From Candidatus Zixiibacteriota bacterium (GTDB taxonomy: Bacteria; Zixibacteria; MSB-5A5; GN15; PGXB01), in NCBI GenBank assembly GCA_026397505.1, contig JAPLUR010000061.1, forward strand, positions 48,005 to 112,004: a stretch of DNA of 64,000 nucleotides, given 5' to 3'. The notes below the pieces were generated by a model. It saw only the letters and a list, made by a program, of their open reading frames with translations. It did not search any database and was not told the origin of the DNA. Positions 37,723-47,142 of this stretch are shown in pieces. The position numbers were made by a program, and so were the translations under genes. How positions within the stretch are numbered: position 1 is the first letter of the stretch; each line of letters opens with the position of its first letter.

Positions 37723-40182
37723 ATGGTCAGAAAATATTCAGCCTATATCCTTTGTCTGCTGATTTCTATTCTGGTAGTGGCGCTTTACAACAGCAACTTC
37801 TCTCCGCTGAATCGGCTGGAATGGAAAATCCAGGATCTGCTCTACAGCTTTCGGGGACAATCGAATAACATTTCCGATATCGTGCTGGTTAACATCGATG
37901 ACAGGACATTGAACGAGTTCGGGTCATGGCCCTGGCACCGGGATCGGGTGGCCGACCTGGTAGCCGCCGTCGGTTCGGGCCAGCCTAAGACAATCTTCCT
38001 GGACATGTTCTTTGACCCCAACGTGGCTGAAGATACATTGGGATATACCGGAATTCTGGCCGGGCAGATGTCCTGGACAAAAAATGTCATTCTGCCTTAT
38101 GAAATAAATCGGGGTGAAATCAGAACCAATCGCATATCTACACCCAAATACCTGTATCCCTTTTCAGCCCAGGTAAACAATGACCTGGGCGTTCTCGATG
38201 AAAATTCCTCGCTCCTGGCCCAGAAAGTTTTCCTTCCTCCCGAAGAACTCTGTCAATATTCCGCCGGGATGGGTTTCAAATATGTGATCCAGGATCTGGA
38301 CCGCAAGATCCGCTGGGAACCGCTTATAATGTACTATGATGGATATTACTACCCATCGGCTCAGCTTATGGCGGCGGCCAATTACCTGGGGAAACCGGCC
38401 TCATCCATCGTTGTATCCGGTGGTGACTTTGTAAGGATCGGCATTCGGCAGATCCCGATCAACGACCGGGGAGAATTGTTTATAAATTACAGCAACCCGG
38501 GGAATTCTTTTGTCCAGATTTCCGCCGCTGATATCTTGAATGAGAAAGTGGATTTCGGGAAAGTTAAAGACAAATTGGCGATTATTTCGGTCACCGCCGA
38601 ACGGGTGGCTGATCTCTATCATACTCCGGTTTCACCCAATCTTCCGGCCTCGGAAGTAACCGCCAATGTCATAGAGAACATCGTCCACGCCAATTTTATG
38701 AAACGGATGGATTCCTCTCCCGGAACCGACATGTTAATCCTTTTTGTTCTTGGCGGAGCCTTTGCCTTTATTCTTCCGCGAGTATCACTTCTTTATCGCA
38801 TGGTAATATTGATTATCAGTCTCTTCGTGTTGGCCAATCTGAATTTCATATTATTCAATTCATTGAAGATTCTGATTCGTTCGCTTTATATCGGCCTCGA
38901 AATCTTTCTTCTGATTCTGGCCGGTCCGATACTGGATAATGAATTTTTATCACGGTTTTCTTCTATACCGGGAAAGCAGCCGATCAAGTCCAAAGTGCCG
39001 AAGCTGCCCAAGATTGAAACGCCTCATAGAGATTTCGGGACGGTCAGGCCTCCGGCAGCGATGCCGGGCCACTCGACAGAGACTGCCCAAAGCAACATAG
39101 CCACCGGCATGATGGATACTCCTCGGCATCCTAAAGCGGCGGCCCAGCCTGATACCACTGCCGCCGCCACGGTTAAGGCTGAAAAAACAGTCTCGATGGT
39201 GGCCGACAATGTCAAAGAAGCTCCAATTGATGAGACCGAATTTGAATATAATTCGAAGAAATATGAGGCATCCGAAATGCCGGCTGAGGAATCGCCGATC
39301 ACGAGCACGCCGTCATTCGGTATTGATAGTCCGCAATTAAAGAATCTCGGGCGCTACCGTGTAGTCGGGGAATTGGGCAAAGGGGCGATGGGGACCGTTT
39401 ACAAGGGGGTTGATCCGGCCATCAACCGGAATGTCGCCCTTAAGACCATCCGTCTCGACTTTGTGCAGGACCCGGAGGAGTTTGCAGAACTCAAGGAGAG
39501 GCTTTTCCGCGAAGCACGCGCGGCCGGAAAACTATCTCACTCGAATATTGTGACCATCTATGATGTGGGAACTGAAGGTACACTTCAATACATTGCCATG
39601 GAATATCTTCAGGGTCAGACCCTGGAGGAGATGATTCGCAAAAAAGTGAAATTCAACTACCGAATCATCGCTCAGATTATAACTCAGATCTGCTCCGCCT
39701 TGGAATATGCCCACAGCCAGGGAATTGTCCATCGGGACATCAAACCGGCCAATATTATGGTCTTGAATGACTATACGATAAAAGTCATGGATTTCGGTAT
39801 CGCCCGGGTTGATTCCTCATCAATGACCCGCACCGGAATTGCCATGGGGACGCCAAATTACATTTCGCCGGAACAATTACAGGGACGACCGGTTGATCAC
39901 CGCACCGATATATTCAGCCTGGGAATAGTTATGTATGAGATGCTGGTGCAACGGCGGCCGTTCCGCGGTGAAAATCTGACCTCTTTGATTTACAATATTG
40001 TCAACACCGAACCGGAACTGCCCTCATCAATCGACAAGTCAATTCCCCTTCTCTTTGATAGAGTGATTGATAAAGCTCTTAAGAAGAATCCTGATGAGAG
40101 GTATCAAAAGGCGGGAGATGTGGCAACAGCCCTGTACGACTTTATCCAGACTTTTTCCGGCAAGCGGAGCATGCCGGTCTGA
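37723..40182 (+). CDS. CHASE2-domain membrane Ser/Thr protein kinase
   Basis: 819 residues. One N-terminal membrane helix (about 7-21), an extracytoplasmic CHASE2 sensor (about 25-325), three membrane helices (about 336-353, 357-375, 385-403), a low-complexity Pro/Ala/Thr linker, then a Hanks-type kinase (about 544-810) with a Gly loop GKGAMGTVY, Lys574, HRDIKPAN (Asp672), DFG (690-692) and SPE (715-717). All catalytic residues are present. It probably senses an outside signal and phosphorylates cytoplasmic proteins; the FHA protein encoded upstream is the obvious reader. The linker itself is Thr/Ser-rich and could be an autophosphorylation target. Confidence 0.9.
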   Translation: MVRKYSAYILCLLISILVVALYNSNFSPLNRLEWKIQDLLYSFRGQSNNISDIVLVNIDDRTLNEFGSWPWHRDRVADLVAAVGSGQPKTIFLDMFFDPNVAEDTLGYTGILAGQMSWTKNVILPYEINRGEIRTNRISTPKYLYPFSAQVNNDLGVLDENSSLLAQKVFLPPEELCQYSAGMGFKYVIQDLDRKIRWEPLIMYYDGYYYPSAQLMAAANYLGKPASSIVVSGGDFVRIGIRQIPINDRGELFINYSNPGNSFVQISAADILNEKVDFGKVKDKLAIISVTAERVADLYHTPVSPNLPASEVTANVIENIVHANFMKRMDSSPGTDMLILFVLGGAFAFILPRVSLLYRMVILIISLFVLANLNFILFNSLKILIRSLYIGLEIFLLILAGPILDNEFLSRFSSIPGKQPIKSKVPKLPKIETPHRDFGTVRPPAAMPGHSTETAQSNIATGMMDTPRHPKAAAQPDTTAAATVKAEKTVSMVADNVKEAPIDETEFEYNSKKYEASEMPAEESPITSTPSFGIDSPQLKNLGRYRVVGELGKGAMGTVYKGVDPAINRNVALKTIRLDFVQDPEEFAELKERLFREARAAGKLSHSNIVTIYDVGTEGTLQYIAMEYLQGQTLEEMIRKKVKFNYRIIAQIITQICSALEYAHSQGIVHRDIKPANIMVLNDYTIKVMDFGIARVDSSSMTRTGIAMGTPNYISPEQLQGRPVDHRTDIFSLGIVMYEMLVQRRPFRGENLTSLIYNIVNTEPELPSSIDKSIPLLFDRVIDKALKKNPDERYQKAGDVATALYDFIQTFSGKRSMPV

Positions 40183-40186
40183 GCCG

Positions 40187-40220
40187 CAGACGATCCCGCA
40201 TCATGATTTTTTATCGTCTG
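40187..40220. terminator. inverted repeat between convergent genes
   Basis: CAGACGAT (40187-40194) and ATCGTCTG (40213-40220) pair over an 18-nt loop containing T6. It lies between convergent stop codons and may act as a terminator, although no T tract follows the stem. Confidence 0.35.
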
Positions 40221-40650
40221 GATTAATAATATCCTCGGCCAGCGATAAGGCCACCCCGGAAAGCATCACTTCCACACCCAGCTTGGTGAAATCGCTTGAG
40301 ATAAGATTTCTGTTCAGTCCGGCATAGAGCGAGCAGGAGGCTCCCTTTTCAACCACCATGCCGGACAGACGGGTTTCGGTTTCAGTGACAAAAGTGACTT
40401 CACCCAACTCTTCGGAGACAACATACCCGGAGCAATTATGCAGCTGCAGATGAGAGTTGCCCGTATAAATGACCACCAGCATGCCGCGGGTGCGTCCCAG
40501 AAGAGTCTCCGGATAAATTTCGAGCACTAACACCCGCTTCTCTGTCCGATTGGAAATCTTCAGGCGGAAATGGTCCTTCTCTTGGCCGATTTTTTCAACG
40601 CCCAGAACCTCGCCTATTTTCTTCGCATCTTCTTCGGTAAACTTAGCCAT
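40201..40650 (-). CDS. hypothetical cytoplasmic protein
   Basis: 149 residues, no signal peptide or membrane helix. It has a predicted mixed alpha/beta make-up, for example KISNRTEKRVLVLEIYPE and HLQLHNCSGYVVSEELGEV. I recognise no family. Its start overlaps the tatA stop by 8 nt, so it is the last gene of the large purine/phospholipid operon and is probably translationally coupled to tatA. Confidence 0.72.
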   Translation of the reverse strand: MAKFTEEDAKKIGEVLGVEKIGQEKDHFRLKISNRTEKRVLVLEIYPETLLGRTRGMLVVIYTGNSHLQLHNCSGYVVSEELGEVTFVTETETRLSGMVVEKGASCSLYAGLNRNLISSDFTKLGVEVMLSGVALSLAEDIINPDDKKS

Positions 40651-40855
40651 CTTGTTTGTCGTCTGTTTTAGACTTCTTCTTCTCTTCCTCTTTCATACTT
40701 GTCTTAACTTCATCTTCGGTATCCTTGAGCGCTCTCTTGAATTCACGAATTCCCTTCCCCAATCCATGTGCAATGTCGGGAATCCTCTTGGCGCCAAATA
40801 TGAGAAGGATTACCAGAAAGATTAAAATTAGCTCCTGCCATCCCATTCCAAACAT
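40643..40855 (-). CDS. tatA: Sec-independent translocase protein TatA
   Basis: 70 residues with the TatA/E layout: one membrane helix (about 6-22, ELILIFLVILLIF), the FGAKRIPDIAHGLGKGIREF hinge and amphipathic helix, and a charged tail. Many TatA molecules assemble a transient pore for folded proteins. No tatC lies in the window. Confidence 0.92.
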   Translation of the reverse strand: MFGMGWQELILIFLVILLIFGAKRIPDIAHGLGKGIREFKRALKDTEDEVKTSMKEEEKKKSKTDDKQDG

Positions 40856-40881
40856 ACCTCCGTCTCCTTAACTTGCTCCGG

Positions 40882-41148
40882 TTATATATACCACCATCGA
40901 AAATATATTATAACCAGTAGAACCGTCAAAACCGACATAAAGTTTATCTTAAACATTACACCAACGGTGAATGATAAGGAATAAAGCTCCACACGGGTGG
41001 TTTCAAACCCGATCTGAACCGATTTGGTAAAAAGAGTCTTGGCCGCTCCTTCGGGCAGAAGCGAACCGATCAGATCTCCTACAAACCCGCCGATAATCGC
41101 CCCGAGAAGCAGGGCAATTATGATAAATGTTAGTTCACGCCCTTTCAA
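40882..41148 (-). CDS. small membrane protein (DUF4321-like)
   Basis: 88 residues with two membrane helices, at about 6-30 (glycine-rich, LLLGAIIGGFVGDLIGSLLP) and about 58-86. The length, the GAIIGGFVGDLIG helix and the closing short hydrophobic strand look like DUF4321 proteins, a small family of unknown function; the match is from memory. Its start overlaps the purQ stop by 14 nt, and tatA follows 26 nt later. Confidence 0.68.
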   Translation of the reverse strand: MKGRELTFIIIALLLGAIIGGFVGDLIGSLLPEGAAKTLFTKSVQIGFETTRVELYSLSFTVGVMFKINFMSVLTVLLVIIYFRWWYI

Positions 41149-41845
41149 CTTTCACAACCTCGGCAAAATGTTTCTGTATTGAATGGAATAGCCGGAGACC
41201 ATCGGATGAACCCAGAATATTCTCAACCGCCCGCTCCGGATGCGGCATCATGCCGACTACATTTCCCTCCCCATTGGAAATTCCGGCGATATTGTCCATC
41301 GAGCCGTTGGGATTGCTTTCTTCGGTGACATTGCCGGAGGCATCACAATATCGGAAAAGAACCTGATTCCCCTTTCGGAGTGACTCAATATCGGCCTGGA
41401 AATTGTAGTAGTTGCCATCCTTATGGGCAATGGGAATTTTGAGCACGTCGCCGACTTTGCAGCCGGAAGTAAAAAGGTTCCGGTTGTTCTCTATCCTCAT
41501 ATAGATATATTTGCAGGCGAAGCGGAGATGGTCGTTCCGCATTAGAGCCCCCGGCAAAAGGCCCGATTCGACCAACACTTGGAATCCGTTGCAGATACCG
41601 ATAACCATTCCCCCGGAAGCCGCAAATTTCATGACCGACTTCATAATCGGGGAAAATCGGGCAATTGCTCCGGAGCGAAGATAATCTCCGTGGGCAAATC
41701 CACCGGGAAGGATAATAACATTGGAGTTCAGAAGGTCGGCCGATTGGTGCCATAGAAATTCGACCTCTTCGCCGATCAGTTTACCCGCCGCGTAGGCATC
41801 GTAGTCACAATTGGAGCCGGGAAAAGTCACCACCCCAAATTTCAT
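41135..41845 (-). CDS. purQ: phosphoribosylformylglycinamidine synthase, glutaminase subunit PurQ
   Basis: 236 residues, a class-I glutamine amidotransferase. The nucleophile Cys lies in GICNGFQVL and the His-Glu of the triad in MMPHPERAVE; the start FGVVTFPGSNCDYDA is the PurQ signature. With PurS and PurL it makes FGAM in purine synthesis. purS lies directly upstream with a 4-nt overlap, while purL is not in the window. Confidence 0.95.
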   Translation of the reverse strand: MKFGVVTFPGSNCDYDAYAAGKLIGEEVEFLWHQSADLLNSNVIILPGGFAHGDYLRSGAIARFSPIMKSVMKFAASGGMVIGICNGFQVLVESGLLPGALMRNDHLRFACKYIYMRIENNRNLFTSGCKVGDVLKIPIAHKDGNYYNFQADIESLRKGNQVLFRYCDASGNVTEESNPNGSMDNIAGISNGEGNVVGMMPHPERAVENILGSSDGLRLFHSIQKHFAEVVKVERA

Positions 41846-42087
41846 TTCTGATACTCCACGCGGAATTCTTCAATGACCGGGTTGGCCAGAAGTTTTCGGC
41901 AGATTTCGCTGACTTTGGCCTCCATCTGCCCATTATCCCCGGAAAGCTCAAGCTCAAAGAACTTCCCCGATCTAACCGAAGAGACCATATCATACCCCAT
42001 GTTCAAAATCGCCCGCTGAATTGTCACGCCCTGCGGGTCGAGCACCCCGTTTTTTAGCTTGATATAGACCACGGCTTTTCTATTCAT
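41842..42087 (-). CDS. purS: phosphoribosylformylglycinamidine synthase subunit PurS
   Basis: 81 residues from ATG 42087 (a second ATG one codon earlier is equally possible). Readings that begin farther upstream would bring in sequence of the pssA gene. The family pattern is clear: KAVVYIKLKNGVLDPQG, then SVRSGKFFELEL and the C-terminal PVIEEFRVEY. PurS bridges PurL and PurQ. It overlaps the pssA end and the purQ start. Confidence 0.92.
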   Translation of the reverse strand: MNRKAVVYIKLKNGVLDPQGVTIQRAILNMGYDMVSSVRSGKFFELELSGDNGQMEAKVSEICRKLLANPVIEEFRVEYQK

Positions 42088-42844
42088 CATCAGTTCTCTC
42101 CACTTCCTCCCGGTTGTTTGCCTGGCGCCGCCTGACATAGCCGACGCCAAGATAGAAGAAACGATAAGCTTCGCGAACAAGGCCTATTATAATATATGCG
42201 GCAAAAATTGGAAATAGCAAAAGTCGCGGTTTCCAGAGAGCGGCGGCACTGGCTATCAGGATAAAAAGGAGCTTGATTCGGTTTTTGCGGGTATTGAAAC
42301 GATCCGGCATGGCGTCATATTCGATTTGAGATACCATCAGGGCGGAAAAAAGAATAACCATGGAAACAAGATATTCGCTGTATTCCAGACCGCCCCAGAT
42401 TTTATAACTGAAAATTACGTATGTCACCAGAGCCATGGCGGCACCGGGAACCGGCAGTCCCAGAAAATCCTTTTTTTCTTCGGTTTGCGCCAGGAGGTTG
42501 AAACGAGCCAGGCGGTAAGCGGAAGCCATTATATAAACCACACTTATCACCCATCCCCATTTGCCCATTGAATGCAATTTGACGAGATACATAATGATCG
42601 CCGGGGCCACTCCAAAGGAAAGGAAATCAGCCAGAGAATCGAGTTCCACGCCAAATCGGGAACTCGCCCCTGAGAGGCGGGCCACTTTGCCGTCAAGACC
42701 ATCCAGGAAGCCGGCCAGGATTATCAGCCAGCAGGCGGTCGTTATTTCACCCTCAAAGGCGGAGAGAATGGCCAGAAAGCCGCAGACAACATTCCCCATG
42801 GTGAAAGTCCCCGGGAAAATGCCTCTGATGTTGCCGACTTCCAT
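42080..42844 (-). CDS. pssA: CDP-diacylglycerol-serine O-phosphatidyltransferase
   Basis: 254 residues, integral membrane. It has the CDP-alcohol phosphotransferase signature D-G-x2-D-G-x2-A-R-x8-G-x3-D-x3-D: DGLDGKVARL at 49-58 followed by GVELDSLAD. Several hydrophobic helices follow. It makes phosphatidylserine from CDP-diacylglycerol and serine. psd, which decarboxylates the product to phosphatidylethanolamine, is 5 nt upstream in the same operon. Confidence 0.94.
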   Translation of the reverse strand: MEVGNIRGIFPGTFTMGNVVCGFLAILSAFEGEITTACWLIILAGFLDGLDGKVARLSGASSRFGVELDSLADFLSFGVAPAIIMYLVKLHSMGKWGWVISVVYIMASAYRLARFNLLAQTEEKKDFLGLPVPGAAMALVTYVIFSYKIWGGLEYSEYLVSMVILFSALMVSQIEYDAMPDRFNTRKNRIKLLFILIASAAALWKPRLLLFPIFAAYIIIGLVREAYRFFYLGVGYVRRRQANNREEVERTDDE

Positions 42845-42849
42845 AATTT

Positions 42850-43509
42850 CTACCTGCTTGTATCCGGAGTTCTCAAACGCCCTATGGCGGTCTCCCCGGC
42901 CTTAACTCTGTCACCCGGTTTGACCATGACTTCAATATTATCCGGCAGAAATAACTCGGCCCGGGAACCAAAATGAATCATGCCGAAAACCGCTCCCGCT
43001 TGAACACTCTGGTCTTTCGTCAGATGGCAAACAATCCTTCGGGCCAGCACTCCGGCAATCTGCTTGAAAATCATCTTTCCTGATTTATAAACCAATCCAA
43101 TTTCGGTTTGTTCATTTTCCGTCGAGGCTTTGTCTTCAAAAGCAGCGAAGAACTTGCCGGAATTGTATGTGACATAATCTACCCGTCCCGAAATCGGAAT
43201 GCGATTGATATGGACATTGAAAACGGACAGAAAGATGGAAATTTTTATCCCCTTTCCTCCGATATAGTCATTTTCGATATTTTGCACCGAAAGCACCCGG
43301 CCATCGGCGACCGATAGAATTAGAGCTTCATCATTTGGAATGGTTCGCGGCGGATTGCGATAGAAGTACGTCAGGAAAAGGGTGAGCAAAGCGAGAATCG
43401 CGGCCGCTATCAAAAGACCCGGGGAGTCTTTGCCGGCAGCCCAGAGGGCTAACAGAACGGTTATCAGGGCGCCGGCAAGAATGAATTTTAGACCGGGACC
43501 GGCTATCAC
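42850..43509 (-). CDS. psd: phosphatidylserine decarboxylase, short type
   Basis: 219 residues, the small PSD form. Two hydrophobic segments near the N-terminus (about 5-50) anchor it. Self-cleavage before serine in HFGSRAELFLP (the GS pair near 180) would create the pyruvoyl cofactor. It turns phosphatidylserine into phosphatidylethanolamine. Its start overlaps the purB stop by ATGA. Confidence 0.92.
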   Translation of the reverse strand: MIAGPGLKFILAGALITVLLALWAAGKDSPGLLIAAAILALLTLFLTYFYRNPPRTIPNDEALILSVADGRVLSVQNIENDYIGGKGIKISIFLSVFNVHINRIPISGRVDYVTYNSGKFFAAFEDKASTENEQTEIGLVYKSGKMIFKQIAGVLARRIVCHLTKDQSVQAGAVFGMIHFGSRAELFLPDNIEVMVKPGDRVKAGETAIGRLRTPDTSR

Positions 43510-44801
43510 TGTCCGAAGACCCTCCTGAAAATCTTTCCGACATTTTTAAGATAATAGTCGAGGTCAAAACATTCGTCGATGTCGGCCTCGCTCAAATACT
43601 GCATGATTTCGCGGTCCTCTTTGAGGAGTTCCCGGAATCCATCAGTCCCTTCATAGGCCTCCATGGCATCTCGCTGCACCAGGAAATAGGCCTTGTCGCG
43701 GTTACCGATCACTTCCGTGAGTTTCAGCAGGACTCGCTGCGAGAAGACAATCCCGCCATAGCGATAAATATTCTCCAGCATCCGTTTCTCATTGATAACG
43801 ATACGGTCAAGAATGTCGTTGAACAGCTTCAGACCGTAATCAACCGCAATAGTACTATCGGGAATGATAATCCGTTCCACGGAGCTATGCGCGATATCCC
43901 GTTCATGCCAGAGAGGAATATTCTCCATGGAGGATAGCGCATATCCTCGCAGAAGTCGCGCCAGCCCGGTCAGCCGTTCGGACGTGATCGGATTCCGTTT
44001 GTGGGGCATGGCCGAAGAGCCCTTCTGTCCCTTGGCAAAACCTTCCGACATTTCATCAATCTCGGTGCGCTGAAGATTTCTGATTTCGGTCGCAAATTTT
44101 TCTATCGAAGAGGCCAGAATAGCCAGGGCGGTGATATAGGCGGCGTGACGATCCCGCTGAATCACCTGCGTGGAGACCGCGGCCGCCTCAAGCCCCAGCA
44201 ATTTGCATACACGTGCTTCAATTTTGGGATCAATATTGGCGAAATTCCCCACCGCTCCGGAGATGGCTCCTACGGCGACGGTTTCGGCGGCGGCCCTGAA
44301 TCTCTCGCGACTGCGATTCAACTCGGTATGCCAGACGGCAAACTTCAACCCCAGCGTGGTCGGCTCGGCGATAATGCCGTGGGTCCGCCCGATTATCGGC
44401 GTCATCTTATATTGCAATGCCAGTTTCTTAATCTTATCAAGAGCCGAGACAATTTTTCGGTCGATCATCTCCGCCGCTTCTTTCATTTGAAGCGAAAGAG
44501 CCGTGTCGAGAACATCCGATGAGGTCATGCCAAAATGGATATATTTGGAATCCGGACCGACAAACTCACTGACCGAAGTAAGAAAAGCAATCATATCATG
44601 ATTGGTTTCGGATTCGATTTGATTTATTCGCTCAATATCGACAGCAGCCTTTTTCTGAATATTGCGAAATGCCTTCTGCGGGATAAGCCGCATTTCGGCC
44701 ATCGCCTTGCAGACGGCTAATTCGACCTCAAGCCAGTGCTTGAATTTCGATTGTTCCGACCAGAGTTCCCCCATCTCGGGGAGAGTATAACGTGGAATCA
44801 T
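43506..44801 (-). CDS. purB: adenylosuccinate lyase
   Basis: 431 residues, fumarase/aspartase superfamily. Visible: [34 protein letters not shown] and the signature loop [12 protein letters not shown] with the catalytic Ser. It acts twice in purine synthesis, on SAICAR and on adenylosuccinate. It overlaps the transaldolase gene by ATGA upstream and psd downstream. Confidence 0.96.
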   Translation of the reverse strand: MIPRYTLPEMGELWSEQSKFKHWLEVELAVCKAMAEMRLIPQKAFRNIQKKAAVDIERINQIESETNHDMIAFLTSVSEFVGPDSKYIHFGMTSSDVLDTALSLQMKEAAEMIDRKIVSALDKIKKLALQYKMTPIIGRTHGIIAEPTTLGLKFAVWHTELNRSRERFRAAAETVAVGAISGAVGNFANIDPKIEARVCKLLGLEAAAVSTQVIQRDRHAAYITALAILASSIEKFATEIRNLQRTEIDEMSEGFAKGQKGSSAMPHKRNPITSERLTGLARLLRGYALSSMENIPLWHERDIAHSSVERIIIPDSTIAVDYGLKLFNDILDRIVINEKRMLENIYRYGGIVFSQRVLLKLTEVIGNRDKAYFLVQRDAMEAYEGTDGFRELLKEDREIMQYLSEADIDECFDLDYYLKNVGKIFRRVFGQ

Positions 44802-45445
44802 CCCTTATTCACCTTCTGCCAGTCCTCCAAAAATTTCTGCAGACCAATGTCGGTGAGCGGATGCTTTATCAGTTGCTCAATAACCTTAAAAGGCACCGTG
44901 GCAACATCAGCGCCCATCATGGCGGCCTCAACGACATGGAGCGGATTGCGCACCGAGGCCACCAGGACTTCCGTGCCAAAGCCATAATTGCCGTAAATCT
45001 GGACAATCTGGGCGATCAAATCCATTCCGGTAAGCGAGACATCATCCAGCCGTCCCACAAATGGCGAAACAAAGGTCGCGCCGGCCTTGGCCACCAGAAG
45101 CGCCTGCGACGGCGAGAAACAGAGGGTGGCGTTGGTCATTATCCCTTTATCCGAAAGGGTTTTGATAGTTTTGAGACCTTCCTTGATAATAGGGACCTTA
45201 ATGGTAATGTTCTCGGCAATAGAGGCCAATTCCATGGCCTCCTTGATCATCCCCTCGGTGTCGACCGCCAGCACTTCGGCCGAAACCGGCCCTCTGACAA
45301 TTTTACAGATTTCAGCCAAAATTTCACGGTAGGGCATTTTTTCTTTGGCCATGAGGGAAGGATTGGTGGTTACGCCATCCAATACACCCATCAAAGCCGC
45401 TTCCCTGATTTCATCGAGATTCGCCGTATCAATAAAAAGCTTCAT
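44798..45445 (-). CDS. transaldolase, fructose-6-phosphate aldolase type
   Basis: 215 residues, the short transaldolase class. The Schiff-base lysine is Lys83 in ITIKVP; other marks are [25 protein letters not shown] and [15 protein letters not shown]. Whether it acts as transaldolase or as fructose-6-phosphate aldolase cannot be decided from this sequence alone. It heads the operon that goes on with purB, and a promoter lies in the 127-nt gap upstream. Confidence 0.93.
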   Translation of the reverse strand: MKLFIDTANLDEIREAALMGVLDGVTTNPSLMAKEKMPYREILAEICKIVRGPVSAEVLAVDTEGMIKEAMELASIAENITIKVPIIKEGLKTIKTLSDKGIMTNATLCFSPSQALLVAKAGATFVSPFVGRLDDVSLTGMDLIAQIVQIYGNYGFGTEVLVASVRNPLHVVEAAMMGADVATVPFKVIEQLIKHPLTDIGLQKFLEDWQKVNKG

Positions 45446-45511
45446 TTATACACCTCATTTCCTGCTGAAAATTGAAATCGCGCCAAATTCCTCATCGAAA
45501 AGAGTTTCAAA

Positions 45512-45545
45512 AACGGAATTTACCGAATCCGTTATATATTGGCAA
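45512..45545 (-). promoter_or_regulatory. promoter of the transaldolase-purB operon with overlapping palindrome
   Basis: On the minus strand TTGCCA (45540-45545), 17 nt, TAAATT (45517-45522). The palindrome AACGGA...TCCGTT (45512-45533) covers the -10 box and is a candidate operator. Confidence 0.55.
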
Positions 45546-45548
45546 CAA

Positions 45549-45574
45549 TAAAAGGATTTTCCCCGGAGAATCCT
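45549..45574 (-). terminator. intrinsic terminator of ecfT-truA
   Basis: AGGATT...AATCCT with an inner TCC/GGA pair (45553-45574) overlaps the truA stop, followed on the minus strand by TTTTATT. Confidence 0.65.
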
Positions 45575-46313
45575 AATAACCGACTTCCACCAGATATAAC
45601 CCTCTGGCAGGGGCAACATTGCCGATCCGGGTATGGTCTTTTGACGCCATAATCTCGCTGAATTCGGCCGGAGCTGAGACCGCCTCTCCCCTGCCGGCCT
45701 CGGTCATCATGCCGACCAGCGAGCGAACCATGCTGTGAAGAAATCGATTGGCCCGGATATCATAAATCAAAAGCGAGACTTCCTCATGCCAGGAGCTCTC
45801 ATAGACTTCACAAGAGTTATCCTCTTTCTGAGAGGCGATGGTACAGAAAGCCGAAAAATCGTGCCGCCCCAGAATGCTTTCCGCGAGACAATTCAGTATC
45901 TCGATATTGAGCGGAAAAGGGTATCTCCATCGATAATCAAAGAATAAGGCGGTATTCTGGCGGTCAATGATATATCGATAATGCCGCCAGACCGCCGATT
46001 TGCGGGCACGGAACCCTTCCGCTATGGCCACGGATTTGGTAATGCGAATCGTTCGGGGGAGATAGAAATTCAGCGCCTCGCGATATTTTTCCGCAGGCAG
46101 ATAATGATCAATATGAAAATTCGCCACTTGACCGAGGGCGTGAACGCCCGCATCGGTGCGACCGGCGCCGTGAAGAGCCACTTTCTGAGCGGTGATTATT
46201 TCCAGGGCTTTTTCTATTTCTCCCTGGATGGTTATCTCATTCGGCTGATATTGCCAGCCGGCGAAATCTGTTCCTTTATACTGAATATCAAGCCGGATAT
46301 TTGCCTTCGGCAT
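45573..46313 (-). CDS. truA: tRNA pseudouridine(38-40) synthase TruA
   Basis: 246 residues from the ATG at 46313, where the family text begins (NIRLDIQYKGTDFAGWQ); a longer reading would run into ecfT. The catalytic Asp lies in GAGRTDAGVHA. Also seen: RFLHSMVRSLVGMM and the closing APARGLYLVEVGY. It starts 2 nt after the ecfT stop. Confidence 0.95.
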   Translation of the reverse strand: MPKANIRLDIQYKGTDFAGWQYQPNEITIQGEIEKALEIITAQKVALHGAGRTDAGVHALGQVANFHIDHYLPAEKYREALNFYLPRTIRITKSVAIAEGFRARKSAVWRHYRYIIDRQNTALFFDYRWRYPFPLNIEILNCLAESILGRHDFSAFCTIASQKEDNSCEVYESSWHEEVSLLIYDIRANRFLHSMVRSLVGMMTEAGRGEAVSAPAEFSEIMASKDHTRIGNVAPARGLYLVEVGY

Positions 46314-46315
46314 TT

Positions 46316-47116
46316 TCAACCCCGCATGATAAGAAATAGAATTGTTACGACCACAACGGCACCCGACATAAAAAGCCAATCAGCGGAGCGGAAACGAAAG
46401 ATCTTTAAAGAGCTGCGCGGCGCACCACTTATATATCCTCGTGATTCAATGGCGATGGCCAGCTCATCGGCTCTTCGAATGGCCGACTGAAAAACCGGGA
46501 TGAGCAGGAACAGCAGATTACGCCCCCGTTTCTTGAGTCCTCCCGAAAAATCAACCCCGCGAACCAACTGCGCCTGGCGTATGGTATCCATCTCCTCCGC
46601 CAGAACCGGAATGAAACGCATGGCGATAAAGACTATAAGCCCGATGTCATTGACCGGAACCCCGATTTTCTTCAAAGGCTTCAGCCAGCCGACGAGGGTT
46701 TCGGCCATCTCGGCCGGCATGGTGGTAAGTGAGATAAAGAAGGCAATTCCCACAAAGAGCAGAATCCTTAAAGAGAAGCTGGCCGCCATCGAAATCCCTC
46801 CTCTGGTGAGATTGAATCCGAATATCTGCATGACGGTTTCGGTATCGCGCGCGGAGAAAAGAAGATGATATAATGCGGTAATCAGAACCAAAAAGATGAA
46901 TGGCTTGCCATTGCGCAAGATTGTTCCCGCGCTGATGTCCGAGAATAAGAGGAGGAGGATTATCCCTGCAATTATCATAAGATAAAAGAGAGCTGAAGTG
47001 GTGAACATGGCTACAACCATTACAAAGAGAGCGGCCAAAATCTTCGCCCTTGGGTCAAGCCGATGCCCGAACGAATCAGATGGCTGATACTGGCCGATTA
47101 TAATGCGACTGATCAA
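46316..47116 (-). CDS. ecfT: energy-coupling factor transporter transmembrane protein EcfT
   Basis: 266 residues with about five membrane helices. The coupling motifs with an Arg-Gly pair are visible (AQLVRGVDF near 195; AIAIESRGYI near 230). EcfT joins two ATPases to vitamin- or metal-binding S components. Neither ATPase nor an S component lies in the window. The start is a TTG at 47116: no ATG lies near, and a strong promoter puts the transcript start about 20 nt upstream of it. Confidence 0.9.
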   Translation of the reverse strand: MISRIIIGQYQPSDSFGHRLDPRAKILAALFVMVVAMFTTSALFYLMIIAGIILLLLFSDISAGTILRNGKPFIFLVLITALYHLLFSARDTETVMQIFGFNLTRGGISMAASFSLRILLFVGIAFFISLTTMPAEMAETLVGWLKPLKKIGVPVNDIGLIVFIAMRFIPVLAEEMDTIRQAQLVRGVDFSGGLKKRGRNLLFLLIPVFQSAIRRADELAIAIESRGYISGAPRSSLKIFRFRSADWLFMSGAVVVVTILFLIMRG

Positions 47117-47142
47117 TTCCGGTTATACCTTTCTTAAAATTC

